The notes below the pieces were generated by a model, which saw nothing but the letters and a program-made list of their open reading frames with translations, was not told where the DNA came from and did no database searches. 64,000 nt of DNA. Origin: Thalassococcus sp. S3. Its GTDB lineage: Bacteria > Pseudomonadota > Alphaproteobacteria > Rhodobacterales > Rhodobacteraceae. Positions 55,201-63,917 of this stretch are shown here, in pieces. The position numbers were made by a program, and so were the translations under genes. The stretch covers positions 3,410,001 to 3,474,000 of the forward strand of contig NZ_CP022303.1 of the NCBI RefSeq assembly GCF_004216475.1, read 5' to 3'. Each line of letters starts with the position of its first letter. The stretch's first letter is position 1.

Positions 55201-55688
55201 TGCCAATTCACGCAGGCCCGATCGAGATCGACCATGACCGGCCTGTCTCTCACCATGGTGTGCTGGAGGTTGGCCCTTTGCGTCTGAAGGTCTACGGCCT
55301 TCTGGCCCGCAACCAACAGCTTGCGCCCGATCTGCTGGATCAGGCCCGCCACTTTGTCACCGAAGAGGTGCTTGCCCGCGTCACAGAGATGGGGGACAGC
55401 AACGACATGGGCTTTGTCATCATTCACCCCGGAGATCTGGGGCTTTCCATTTCAGCCCATTGGTGGGCGCAGGGCTCGGTCCTCTGTCAGCATATCTACC
55501 GCCGCCTGCATGACGCGCCTTTGCCGATGGATACGGTCAGCCGGCCCGTGATCGGCTGCGTGTGGGAGCTAGCGCTCATACAGTCCGAACAGAGGGCCTG
55601 GCGAACGGCGATGATGCGGCCCGATCCGGACCCCGAGGCATACTTGCTGACGTTTGCCGCGTCTTCTTCCGGGGCGCCTCTGCATTAA
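55200..55688 (+). CDS. Hypothetical protein following tldD
   Basis: 162 aa, unrecognised. The ATG shares its A with the tldD stop (TGATG), so it is translated by coupling; real coding is also supported by plausible composition. Sequence features: MPIHAGPIEIDHDRPVSHHG, VLEVGPLRLKVYGLLARN, MGFVIIHPGDLGLSISAHWW and WELALIQSEQRAWRTAMM. No signal peptide, membrane segment or known enzyme motif. A role connected with TldD is only suggested by the linkage. Region 55689-55922 after it has no gene. Confidence 0.7.
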   Translation: MPIHAGPIEIDHDRPVSHHGVLEVGPLRLKVYGLLARNQQLAPDLLDQARHFVTEEVLARVTEMGDSNDMGFVIIHPGDLGLSISAHWWAQGSVLCQHIYRRLHDAPLPMDTVSRPVIGCVWELALIQSEQRAWRTAMMRPDPDPEAYLLTFAASSSGAPLH

Positions 55689-55922
55689 GGTTCGCTTTAT
55701 GAAGCGTTCGACCAATGTTCCGGTTCTTCGCCCATTGCGGTAGCCGGGGCACTCTTAACTGTCACCGCTGCGCCGACAAAACATCGCTTTTCTCCCGCAA
55801 GACAAGGGCGTTAAGCGCGGCTGATCCAGTCCAAGGCTAAAATCACCCAGCGGTTGCAGGACGTTTACCGGTCATTAACCAGCAATCGCTAAAACCGATT
55901 CTGCAAGCAGGCGGAGCGACGG

Positions 55923-57071
55923 ATGACCGAAGAAACCCTTTCTTCCACTCACCCCCCACTCCCACCCACCACGGAAGAAGATCGGTTCGCGTGGCTCCGC
56001 CTATTGCGCTCTCGGCGTGTCGGGGTGACGACCTTTCACCGCTTGATGGCCGAACATGGCACGGCGCAGAACGCGCTGGCCGCGCTGCCCGAAGTGGCGC
56101 GCGCAGCCGGGCTCGATGCATATGAAATATGCCCGCCCGGCGTGATAGACGCCGAACTCAAGGCCGCAAGAGCCGCCAAAGCGCGGCTCTTGTGCCTGGG
56201 TGACGCCGACTATCCCCTCGATCTTGCCGATATCGACGATGCGCCCCCGATGCTCTGGGCGATTGGCGATCCCGCACTTCTGAAAAAGCCGATGATCGGC
56301 CTTGTGGGCGCACGCAACGCCTCCTCCCTCGGGACACGGATGTCACGCGGCCTGGCACATGATCTGGGCGCGAAAGGGTTTGCGATTGTCTCCGGCCTCG
56401 CCCGCGGGGTGGATACGGCGGCTCATCTCGCGGCTCTGAAATCCGGCACCATTGCCGTTATGGCGGGCGGTGTGGATGTCATCTACCCCGCGGAAAACGT
56501 GAACCTTGCCACGGATATCGCGAAATCGGGCTTGCGTCTTTCGGAACAGCCTATGGGTCTGCAGCCCATGGCCCGGCACTTCCCGCGCCGCAACCGCATC
56601 ATCTCGGGGCTGTCGCGCGCGGTTGTAGTGGTCGAGGCTGCCGCCAAATCCGGCAGCCTGATCACCGCCCGCGACGCGCTTGATCAGGGGCGCGAGGTGC
56701 TGGCCGTGCCGGGTCATCCGTTCGATGCCCGTGCCGCTGGCTGCAACATGCTGATCCGCGACGGGGCCCGCCTTGTCCGCCACGCCGACGATGTGATCGA
56801 AGCGCTTGGTCCCATCGCCAGCACGCAACAGCCGGCGCAAGGCGAACTGCCCATCATCCCTGCCCAGCCGCCAGAACAACGCAGCCTGCGGGAGACCGCT
56901 GCCCTGCACCAGAAAATCCTTGCCCGTCTGGGCCCTTCGCCAATGGCCGAGGACCAGCTGATCCGCGACCTCGCCGCCCCCGCGCGCACCGTTGGTCCGG
57001 TCCTCGTGGATCTTGAACTTGACGGCAAGATTGAACGTCAGCCCGGTGGCCTTCTGGCGCGGATTTCCTGA
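55923..57071 (+). CDS. dprA: DNA-processing protein DprA (Smf)
   Basis: 382 aa. SAM-like N-domain (RFAWLRLLRSRRVGVTTFHRLMAEHG, quoted in part as LRLLRSRRVGVTTFHRLM), then the Rossmann-like DprA fold: IGLVGARNASSLGTRMSRGLA, IVSGLARGVDTAAHLAAL, FPRRNRIISGLSRAVVVVEA and SGSLITARDALDQGREVLAVPG. C-terminal winged helix (ILARLGPSPMAEDQLIRDL). It loads RecA on incoming single-stranded DNA in natural transformation. Followed by topA, as in many alphaproteobacteria. Confidence 0.95.
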   Translation: MTEETLSSTHPPLPPTTEEDRFAWLRLLRSRRVGVTTFHRLMAEHGTAQNALAALPEVARAAGLDAYEICPPGVIDAELKAARAAKARLLCLGDADYPLDLADIDDAPPMLWAIGDPALLKKPMIGLVGARNASSLGTRMSRGLAHDLGAKGFAIVSGLARGVDTAAHLAALKSGTIAVMAGGVDVIYPAENVNLATDIAKSGLRLSEQPMGLQPMARHFPRRNRIISGLSRAVVVVEAAAKSGSLITARDALDQGREVLAVPGHPFDARAAGCNMLIRDGARLVRHADDVIEALGPIASTQQPAQGELPIIPAQPPEQRSLRETAALHQKILARLGPSPMAEDQLIRDLAAPARTVGPVLVDLELDGKIERQPGGLLARIS

Positions 57072-57199
57072 CCCTTCCGCCGGGACAGACCCCGAGGGCA
57101 GACCTGTGTCACATGGCGTGGAATTGACAATTCCCCCTTGCACCCCACATGTTGCCCGGCCATAGAGCCGCCAGTCATTTTCAAGAGGTTTTCCGCTAA

Positions 57200-59887
57200 A
57201 TGCCCGTCGTTGTTGTCGAATCCCCGGCAAAGGCCAAAACGATCAACAAATATCTGGGCGCGGACTATACCGTGCTCGCCTCCTATGGCCACGTGCGCGA
57301 CCTGCCGCCCAAGGACGGATCTGTCGATCCCGATCAATCCTTCGAGATGACATGGGAAGTCGCCTCCGACAGCAAGAAACACGTCAAGGCCATCGCCGAT
57401 GCGCTGGCCGAAGACGGCGAGCTGATCCTCGCAACCGACCCCGACCGGGAAGGCGAGGCGATCTCGTGGCACTTGCAGGAGGCGCTCACCAAACGCCGCT
57501 CGATCAAGAAGGACACACCCGTCAGCCGCGTCGTCTTCAACGCGATCACCAAGTCGGCGGTGACCGAAGCGATGCAGAACCCCCGGCAGGTCGACATGCC
57601 GCTGGTCGAGGCTTATCTTGCGCGCCGCGCGCTCGATTACCTGGTGGGCTTCAACCTCTCCCCCGTCCTCTGGCGCAAACTGCCGGGCGCGAAGTCCGCA
57701 GGCCGCGTGCAATCGGTCTGCCTGCGCCTCATCGTCGAACGCGAGATGGAGATCGAGGCTTTCCGCCCGCGCGAATACTGGCAGGTAAAAGCCCTGCTTT
57801 CGACCCCGCAGGGACAGGAATATGAGGCGCGATTGACGGTTCTGGCGGGCAAGAAACTGGACCGTTACGATATCGAAAACGAAACCCAGGCCGAAATGGC
57901 CGTGCAGGCCATTACGTCGCGCGATCTGAAAGTCGCCTCGGTTGAGGCCAAACCCACCTCGCGCAACCCCTCTGCCCCGTTTATGACCTCCACGCTCCAG
58001 CAGGAGGCGAGCCGCAAATTCGGCATGGGCGCACGCCAGGCGATGAGTGCCGCACAACGGCTCTACGAGGCCGGCTACATCACCTATATGCGGACCGATG
58101 GCATCGACATGGCGCCCGAAGCCGTGGAGATGGCCCGCGACGCAATCAAGGATCGCTACGGCGCGGATTACGTGCCCGACAAACCGCGCATCTACAAGAA
58201 CAAGGCCAAGAACGCGCAAGAGGCCCATGAATGCATCCGGCCCACAGAGATGAGCCGCGACGTAAACGGCATCCAGACCTCCGATGCCGATCAGCGCAAG
58301 CTCTACGATCTGATCTGGAAACGCACGCTGGCCTGCCAGATGGAAGGCGCGCGGCTGGAGCGGACCACGGTCGAGATTGCCAGCGCCGACGGACAGGTCG
58401 GTCTGCGCGCGACCGGTCAGGTCGTGCTCTTCGACGGGTTCCTCAAGGTCTATGAGGAAGGCCGCGACGACGTTGCCGAAGACGACGACAAGCGCCTGCC
58501 CCAGATCTCCGAAGGGGAGCCCGCCACTTTTGCGGCGGCGTCCCTGCGCGCCGATTACACGAAGGCCGCCGCCAAATCCGAAGACGTTATCGACGATGGC
58601 GACAGCTCCAAAGGCATGGAAAAGAACGGCGCTGCCGTCCTGGCCGCGAACGAGGCCGTTTTGGCCACCCAATCCTTCACCCAGCCCCCTCCGCGCTACA
58701 CCGAGGCCACGCTGGTCAAACGGATGGAAGAGCTGGGCATCGGTCGCCCCTCCACCTACGCCTCCATCGTGACCACGATCCAGGACCGCGAATATGTCCG
58801 CAAGGACAAGAACCGCCTGATCCCCGAGGACAAGGGCCGGCTGGTGACGGCCTTCCTTGAGAATTACTTCCGCAAATATGTGGGCTATGACTTTACCGCC
58901 GATCTTGAAAGCCAACTTGACCACGTGAGCGCGGGTGACGCTGACTATAAGGATGTTCTCACCCGCTTCTGGCGCGACTTCTCAGCCGCGATTGCAGAGA
59001 CGTCCGAGCTGCGCATCACCGATGTGCTTGAGAAAATCAACGAGGTGTTGGAACCACACCTCTTCCCTCCCAAGGAAGACGGCGGCGATCCGCGCCTATG
59101 CCCCAATTGCGAGGTCGGGCGGCTGAGCATGCGCACAGCGCGCTCGGGCGGCGCGTTCATCGGCTGCTCGAACTACCCCGAATGCCGCTACACCCGTCCC
59201 TTCGGCCCCCCGTCGGAGGATGCGGAGGTGGGCGCGATCCCGCCCGAAGGCAAGATGCTGGGCCATGACGCGGACGAGGAAATCTGGCTTCATGATGGGC
59301 GCTTTGGTCCTTATGTTCAGCGGGGCGTGGTGACCGAAGAGAACAAGAAACCCCCGCGGCAATCCCTGCCCAAGGACTGGGCGCCCGAGACGCTGACGCT
59401 CGACAAGGCGCTGATGCTCCTGAGCCTTCCGCGTGAGGTTGGGCACCACCCCGAAGATGGCGTGATGATCTGGGCCACGATTGGGCGCTATGGACCTTAC
59501 CTGAAACACAATGACGATCCTGCGGCGCGGGGTGGCTCCACCGCGCCCCTGCCCGAGATCGACGAGGTCTTTACCGTCGGGCTTAACCGCGCTGTCGATC
59601 TTCTGGCCCAAAAGGCCGCCTCCCGCGGGGGGCGCGGCACAGCCGCCAAACCGCTGAAAGAGCTGGGCGAACATCCGGAGGAAGGCGGGCCGATCCAGGT
59701 GATGGAAGGGCGCTATGGACCCTATGTGAAATGGGCCAAGGTAAACGCGACCCTTCCCAAGGGCACCGAACCTGAGGCGGTGACATTGGAGCTTGCCGTT
59801 CAGCTCATTACCGAAAAGGCAGCCAAAAAAGGCACGCGGAAAAAAACCGCTTCGCGGAAGAAGGCGACAACGAAAAAAGCCAGTTGA
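57200..59887 (+). CDS. topA: DNA topoisomerase I
   Basis: 895 aa. Toprim domain at the start (VVVESPAKAKTINKYLG, LATDPDREGEAISWHL), catalytic Tyr296 in ITYMRTDG, a zinc-ribbon CPNCEVGRLSMR...GCSNYPEC at about 633-662, then three C-terminal repeats of G-R-F/Y-G-P-Y (GRFGPYVQRG, GRYGPYLKHN, GRYGPYVKWA) and a Lys-rich tail. It relaxes negative supercoils. ATG at 57200. Follows dprA by 128 bp. Confidence 0.97.
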   Translation: MPVVVVESPAKAKTINKYLGADYTVLASYGHVRDLPPKDGSVDPDQSFEMTWEVASDSKKHVKAIADALAEDGELILATDPDREGEAISWHLQEALTKRRSIKKDTPVSRVVFNAITKSAVTEAMQNPRQVDMPLVEAYLARRALDYLVGFNLSPVLWRKLPGAKSAGRVQSVCLRLIVEREMEIEAFRPREYWQVKALLSTPQGQEYEARLTVLAGKKLDRYDIENETQAEMAVQAITSRDLKVASVEAKPTSRNPSAPFMTSTLQQEASRKFGMGARQAMSAAQRLYEAGYITYMRTDGIDMAPEAVEMARDAIKDRYGADYVPDKPRIYKNKAKNAQEAHECIRPTEMSRDVNGIQTSDADQRKLYDLIWKRTLACQMEGARLERTTVEIASADGQVGLRATGQVVLFDGFLKVYEEGRDDVAEDDDKRLPQISEGEPATFAAASLRADYTKAAAKSEDVIDDGDSSKGMEKNGAAVLAANEAVLATQSFTQPPPRYTEATLVKRMEELGIGRPSTYASIVTTIQDREYVRKDKNRLIPEDKGRLVTAFLENYFRKYVGYDFTADLESQLDHVSAGDADYKDVLTRFWRDFSAAIAETSELRITDVLEKINEVLEPHLFPPKEDGGDPRLCPNCEVGRLSMRTARSGGAFIGCSNYPECRYTRPFGPPSEDAEVGAIPPEGKMLGHDADEEIWLHDGRFGPYVQRGVVTEENKKPPRQSLPKDWAPETLTLDKALMLLSLPREVGHHPEDGVMIWATIGRYGPYLKHNDDPAARGGSTAPLPEIDEVFTVGLNRAVDLLAQKAASRGGRGTAAKPLKELGEHPEEGGPIQVMEGRYGPYVKWAKVNATLPKGTEPEAVTLELAVQLITEKAAKKGTRKKTASRKKATTKKAS

Positions 59888-59907
59888 ATTCGGAATGTAC
59901 GAGCGGA

Positions 59908-59936
59908 TTGACACACATTGTACACTTCTGCATACA
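59908..59936 (+). promoter_or_regulatory. Sigma-70-like promoter upstream of scoA
   Basis: TTGACA (59908-59913), 17-bp spacer, CATACA (59931-59936), about 115 bp before the scoA ATG. A weak TGTA...TACA dyad spans its downstream half, and a near copy of the TGTAC word lies just upstream, possible operator half-sites. Confidence 0.5.
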
Positions 59937-60050
59937 CATTCGAAGCGAACAGGGACAGCAACGTCGGTTTATTGATTTCGCGGCGGCGCATTTGTTGACT
60001 TTTCAACGGGCGCGCGCGACAACGATTGAGCCAGCCGACATGGGAAGCAC

Positions 60051-60746
60051 ATGAAAAAAGTCTACGCAAACGCTGCCGAAGCGCTTGATGGCCTGCTCTT
60101 TGATGGCATGTTCATTGCCTCGGGCGGGTTCGGTCTCTGCGGCATCCCGGAACTCCTGCTTGACGCGATCAAGGAGGCCGGGACCAAGGATCTTACGTTC
60201 GCATCGAACAACGCAGGCGTTGATGATTTCGGGATCGGGATCCTCTTGCAAACGCGCCAGGTAAAGAAGATGATCTCTTCTTATGTCGGTGAAAACGCCG
60301 AATTCATGCGCCAATATCTCAGCGGGGAATTGGAGCTTGAATTCAATCCGCAGGGCACGTTGGCCGAACGGATGCGGGCCGGCGGCTGCGGGATCCCGGG
60401 GTTTTATACGAAGACCGGCGTCGGCACGGTGATTGCCGAGGGTAAGGAACACAAGGATTTCGACGGCGAAACCTACATCATGGAAAAGGGCATATTCGCC
60501 GATCTGTCGATCGTGAAAGCCTGGAAAGCGGACGAGACGGGCAACCTTGTCTTCCGCAAGACAGCCCGCAACTTCAACCCGCCGGCTGCCATGTGCGGCA
60601 AGGTGTGCGTGGCGGAAGTCGAAGAAATCGTGCCGACCGGTAGTATCGATCCCGATCACATCCATCTGCCCGGCATCTACGTCCATCGCCTGATCCAGGG
60701 CGAACATGAGAAACGGATCGAACAGCGCACCACACGTGCCGCTTAA
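60051..60746 (+). CDS. 3-oxoacid (succinyl) CoA-transferase subunit A
   Basis: 231 aa. CoA-transferase family I alpha subunit: IASGGFGLCGIPELLLDAIKE, FASNNAGVDDFGIGILLQ, GAGVGTVIAEGKEHKDFDGETYIMEKG-type region (here TKTGVGTVIAEGKEHKDFD), and a C-terminal HLPGIYVHRLIQG. Together with subunit B it moves CoA between succinyl-CoA and acetoacetate. Its partner is 1.1 kb downstream; a LOV sensor gene lies between them with an 11-bp gap. Confidence 0.93.
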   Translation: MKKVYANAAEALDGLLFDGMFIASGGFGLCGIPELLLDAIKEAGTKDLTFASNNAGVDDFGIGILLQTRQVKKMISSYVGENAEFMRQYLSGELELEFNPQGTLAERMRAGGCGIPGFYTKTGVGTVIAEGKEHKDFDGETYIMEKGIFADLSIVKAWKADETGNLVFRKTARNFNPPAAMCGKVCVAEVEEIVPTGSIDPDHIHLPGIYVHRLIQGEHEKRIEQRTTRAA

Positions 60747-60757
60747 TGGAGACCTGA

Positions 60758-61786
60758 ATGCCGGACAACGTTGCGACATTGCTGGATGACGACAAAGCCT
60801 TCGAAGGCTTTTCCCGCGCGCAAGTTTCGATGGTATTGACGAACCCAAATCTCGACGACAATCCCATTGTCTACGTGAACGAAGCGTTTCAACGCGCAAC
60901 AGGCTATAGCCGCACCTCGACGATCGGGCGCAATTGCCGGTTCTTGCAGGGCAAGGATACGGACAAGGCGGATGTGGACCGCCTGCGCAAGGCGGTCGAG
61001 CGGAATGAAGACGTCACTGTCGATATCCTCAATTACCGCGCCAACGGCGAGCCGTTTCTGAACCGGCTGATCGTCGCACCGGTCAAGGATCAGAACGGCA
61101 AGTGCCAATACTTCATCGGCATTCAGAAAGAGATCCGTGAACGCGACCTCGACTCAAGCGCCGACCGGGTGAGCCAGCAATTGCTTGAGGTTCAAAACCG
61201 CGTCCGGTCGGACCTGTCGATGATTATCTCCATGATCCGACAGCAATCTCGCGAAACCTCCGCCCCGGAGGATTTCGTGGCCTTGTCGCGCAGGATCGAA
61301 ACGCTGCAGCTTCTCTATGAAGAGATGAAGCTGTCAGATGCCAAATCGAACCGCGATGGCATCCAGCTGGGAAGCTATCTGTCGCGTCTCGCCGCCGCGA
61401 TTTCGCATATCGACGGCCGGTCGGGCATTCGCATGTCCCTCCAGATCGAACCGCTGGAAGTGCCGATCGAGACCGCGACACGGGTGGGGCTTGTGATGTC
61501 GGAAGTGCTGACAAATGCCTTCCAACATGCTTTTGAACGGCTTGATTCCGGTCTGGTGGAGGTGCGCATGTCGCGCCTCAGCGAAGGCGGGCTGCGCCTG
61601 ATCATTGCAGATGATGGCGTTGGCATCCCGCGGGAGGTCAAGTGGCCCAACCCCCGGACAGTCGGCGGACGAATTGTGACAGGTCTGATTGAAGGCCTCG
61701 AAGGCACGCTGCAACTGGGACGGGGCGCCGCGGGCTCTGTGATCACCATCGACGTGCCAGCAGGCGCGACCGAACCCTCTTCTTAA
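60758..61786 (+). CDS. LOV-domain sensor with histidine-kinase-type ATPase, phosphoacceptor His absent
   Basis: 342 aa. LOV domain at about 18-128: GRNCRFLQG with photoactive Cys60, NEAFQRATGY before it, N92 and N102 in LNYRANGEPFLNRL, and Q123 in FIGIQKE as FMN contacts. A HisKA_2/HWE-like DHp (about 138-195) reads LLEVQNRVRSDLSMIISMIRQ: where relatives have HHRVKN, Q146-N147 stand, so the phosphoacceptor His is missing. HATPase follows (EVLTNAFQHAFE, DDGVGIPREV, GGRIVTGLIEGLEGTL). Spacing to scoA is 11 bp and to scoB 21 bp. Blue light probably acts through ATP-domain conformation or partner binding. Confidence 0.9.
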   Translation: MPDNVATLLDDDKAFEGFSRAQVSMVLTNPNLDDNPIVYVNEAFQRATGYSRTSTIGRNCRFLQGKDTDKADVDRLRKAVERNEDVTVDILNYRANGEPFLNRLIVAPVKDQNGKCQYFIGIQKEIRERDLDSSADRVSQQLLEVQNRVRSDLSMIISMIRQQSRETSAPEDFVALSRRIETLQLLYEEMKLSDAKSNRDGIQLGSYLSRLAAAISHIDGRSGIRMSLQIEPLEVPIETATRVGLVMSEVLTNAFQHAFERLDSGLVEVRMSRLSEGGLRLIIADDGVGIPREVKWPNPRTVGGRIVTGLIEGLEGTLQLGRGAAGSVITIDVPAGATEPSS

Positions 61787-61807
61787 CATTTCCGGGGATT
61801 TTCCAAC

Positions 61808-62434
61808 ATGGCTTGGGACCGCAATCAGATGGCCGCGCGCGCGGCACAGGAGCTTGAAGACGGCTGGTATGTGAACCTCGGGATCGGCATTCCGACGCTC
61901 GTGTCGAACTATATCCCCGAGGGGATCGAGGTGACGCTGCAGTCGGAAAACGGCATGCTGGGAATGGGCCCCTTCCCCACCGAGAACGAAATCGATCCGG
62001 ATCTGATCAATGCGGGCAAACAGACGATCACGGAATTGCCGCAGACCGCCTATTTCGACAGCGCGCAAAGCTTTGGCATGATCCGTGGCGGCAAGATCGC
62101 AATGGCGATCCTGGGCGCCATGGAAGTGGCCGAGAACGGCGATCTGGCCAACTGGATGATCCCGGGCAAGCTGGTTAAGGGCATGGGCGGCGCGATGGAC
62201 CTCGTGGCCGGCGTGGGCCGCGTGGTGGTTGTGATGGATCACACCAACAAACACGGGGACAGCAAGGTCCTGACCGAATGTACCCTGCCGCTGACGGGCA
62301 AGGGTGTGGTCGACCGGATCATCACCAACCTCGGCGTGATGGATGTGGTCGAAGGCGGGCTGAAGATCGTCGAGACGGCAGATGGCGTCACCGAGGATGA
62401 GTTGCGCGCAGCGACACAGGCGACCATTGTCTGA
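61808..62434 (+). CDS. 3-oxoacid (succinyl) CoA-transferase subunit B
   Basis: 208 aa. Family I beta subunit: [20 protein letters not shown], the catalytic Glu in SENGMLGMG, and [24 protein letters not shown]. It acts with the subunit A encoded at 60051. The following GNAT-type ORF overlaps its end by 8 bp. The separation of A and B genes by a LOV sensor is unusual. Confidence 0.93.
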   Translation: MAWDRNQMAARAAQELEDGWYVNLGIGIPTLVSNYIPEGIEVTLQSENGMLGMGPFPTENEIDPDLINAGKQTITELPQTAYFDSAQSFGMIRGGKIAMAILGAMEVAENGDLANWMIPGKLVKGMGGAMDLVAGVGRVVVVMDHTNKHGDSKVLTECTLPLTGKGVVDRIITNLGVMDVVEGGLKIVETADGVTEDELRAATQATIV

Positions 62435-62717
62435 ATGGACCATCACCGAAGAGCGTGACGGCAGTAAGGGCCGGTATGTCTTGCGACACGAGGGGCACGA
62501 AGCTGAGCTGACCTATTCGGTTCTGTCGGAAAAGACGCGGATTGCCGACCATACCGGAGTGCCGGATGAGCTGCGCGGCACAGGCGCAGGGCTGGCACTG
62601 GTCGAGCATTTGGTCAACGACGCCCGGGAGAAAGGCTTCAAGATCGTCCCGCTTTGCCCGTTCGTGAACAGCCAGCGGGCAAAACACCCCGATTGGGCGG
62701 ACGTCTTCAACGTTTGA
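62427..62717 (+). CDS. Small GNAT-family protein (YjdJ/Gcn5-related type)
   Basis: 96 aa from TTG 62427, overlapping the scoB stop; an ATG at 62382 would extend it through scoB and is less likely. [38 protein letters not shown] and [19 protein letters not shown] match the small GNAT_acetyltr_2 proteins. Function unknown. Its coupling to scoB suggests membership of the operon. Confidence 0.78.
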   Translation: MSEWTITEERDGSKGRYVLRHEGHEAELTYSVLSEKTRIADHTGVPDELRGTGAGLALVEHLVNDAREKGFKIVPLCPFVNSQRAKHPDWADVFNV

Positions 62718-62779
62718 CGCAAAGAGTACGGCCATCAGCGTCCCGGTAATGTGCGAGAGCGGTCATCGACCGCCCCGTT

Positions 62780-63595
62780 TCACTTCATGGCTGCAAACGC
62801 GCAGCCGTCGGTGATCAATTCGGGCGGTGTCTTGCAGAGCCCCTTGGCCACTTGAAACGCCGCCAGAACCTTTGGCACGTAGTCCCTTGTTTCCGAAAAG
62901 GGCGGCACACCGGCATGTTTGTGTACCGACCCCTCCCCCGCGTTGTAGCCGGCCAGAACGAGGATGGGATCGCGGTTAAACTCTGTCATTAGCCAGTCGA
63001 GATACTTCACCCCACCGGCAATGTTCTCTTCGACGGAAAAGCTGTCGGTCACACCAAATCGCGCGGCGGTGTCAGGCATCAGCTGCATCAGGCCAGAAGC
63101 TCCGGCACTGCTGACGGCGTCGGTGCGACCGGCGGATTCAACCGAAATGACAGCCAGAACAAGTGCCGGGGACACCTGGGTGCCGATCGTGGAACGAAGA
63201 ATAGGAACACCGCGCGCCTTTGCGATATCCTGAAGGTGCTGCAGCCTTGGCGTCGGCACACCGGCACCCTGCCCCTTGATCGTCTGAAGCGCTTCATCCA
63301 ACCGTCCCGGACCGGTGGCCGCCAGATCGGGTGACACCCGCTCCCAGAACCAGGCATATCGACCCGGCGTTCCGGCTCTTGGACTTGGCGCGTCCTGGGG
63401 CTCCGCCTCGGCGTCGGGGGATGCCACCTGTTCCTCCGGGTCTATCTGTACGGTGATACGGCTGCGCTGTCCGGGCTTGGGAGGTTTGATGCGCTTGGCC
63501 TCGAATTCCGGAAACGGCTTGGGGCCGTTGGCCGTCACCGGATCCGCCAACAGCCCGACAAGGGCAAGCCCACAAATACATGCGCGTGCAATCAC
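62780..63595 (-). CDS. Lytic transglycosylase, SLT domain
   Basis: 271 aa. A signal-peptide-like start (MIARACICGLALVGLLADPV), a Pro/Asp-rich linker to about residue 75, then the SLT domain with catalytic Glu in AVISVESAGRTDAVSSAGASGLMQLMP (quoted in part as ISVESAGRTDAVSSAGASGL) and VLAGYNAGEGSVHKH. It cleaves peptidoglycan glycan strands. Convergent with the small GNAT gene (62-bp gap). Confidence 0.9.
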   Translation of the reverse strand: MIARACICGLALVGLLADPVTANGPKPFPEFEAKRIKPPKPGQRSRITVQIDPEEQVASPDAEAEPQDAPSPRAGTPGRYAWFWERVSPDLAATGPGRLDEALQTIKGQGAGVPTPRLQHLQDIAKARGVPILRSTIGTQVSPALVLAVISVESAGRTDAVSSAGASGLMQLMPDTAARFGVTDSFSVEENIAGGVKYLDWLMTEFNRDPILVLAGYNAGEGSVHKHAGVPPFSETRDYVPKVLAAFQVAKGLCKTPPELITDGCAFAAMK

Positions 63596-63917
63596 CTGGT
63601 TCTCACTGCTCGTTTGTTTTGAGCCCTGTTAACACGTGCTGTCCGGCTTAACGCAGCCGCTGTTTCCGGATTTGCGATAATTCACTGGAAAGGTGACCTT
63701 TTTGTCGCTCGCTTGAACGATCCGCCCAAAGAGCACCGAAAAACCGGTAAAGAAAAATGAATAAGGCGCGAAATTCCTCCCGAGCGCCCAATTTCCGCCA
63801 CAGGCCAACGTCAAAACCGGTGTCACTCCGAAGCGGACAGCATCAAGAGAGAGACACGATGCATCACGGTCCGCAACGGTAAGTGTAACTGAATGATCCT
63901 TTGGAGGGACCTTAACA
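63596..63917. other. Intergenic region before Flp-like pilin gene
   Basis: 322 bp without a credible gene. It contains a 13-bp odd palindrome AAAGGTGACCTTT (63689-63701) that may be an operator. The pilin Shine-Dalgarno GGAGGG is at 63903-63908. No strong promoter was recognised. Confidence 0.4.

Noticed and set aside
53752..55206. 484-codon frame on the minus strand opposite tldD
   Set aside because: Mirror of tldD; His/Gly-rich nonsense composition, no family features.
57038..58924. Long (628-codon) open frame on the minus strand opposite topA
   Set aside because: Entirely antisense to a clear topA; an open frame is expected from high-GC third positions. No recognisable domain.
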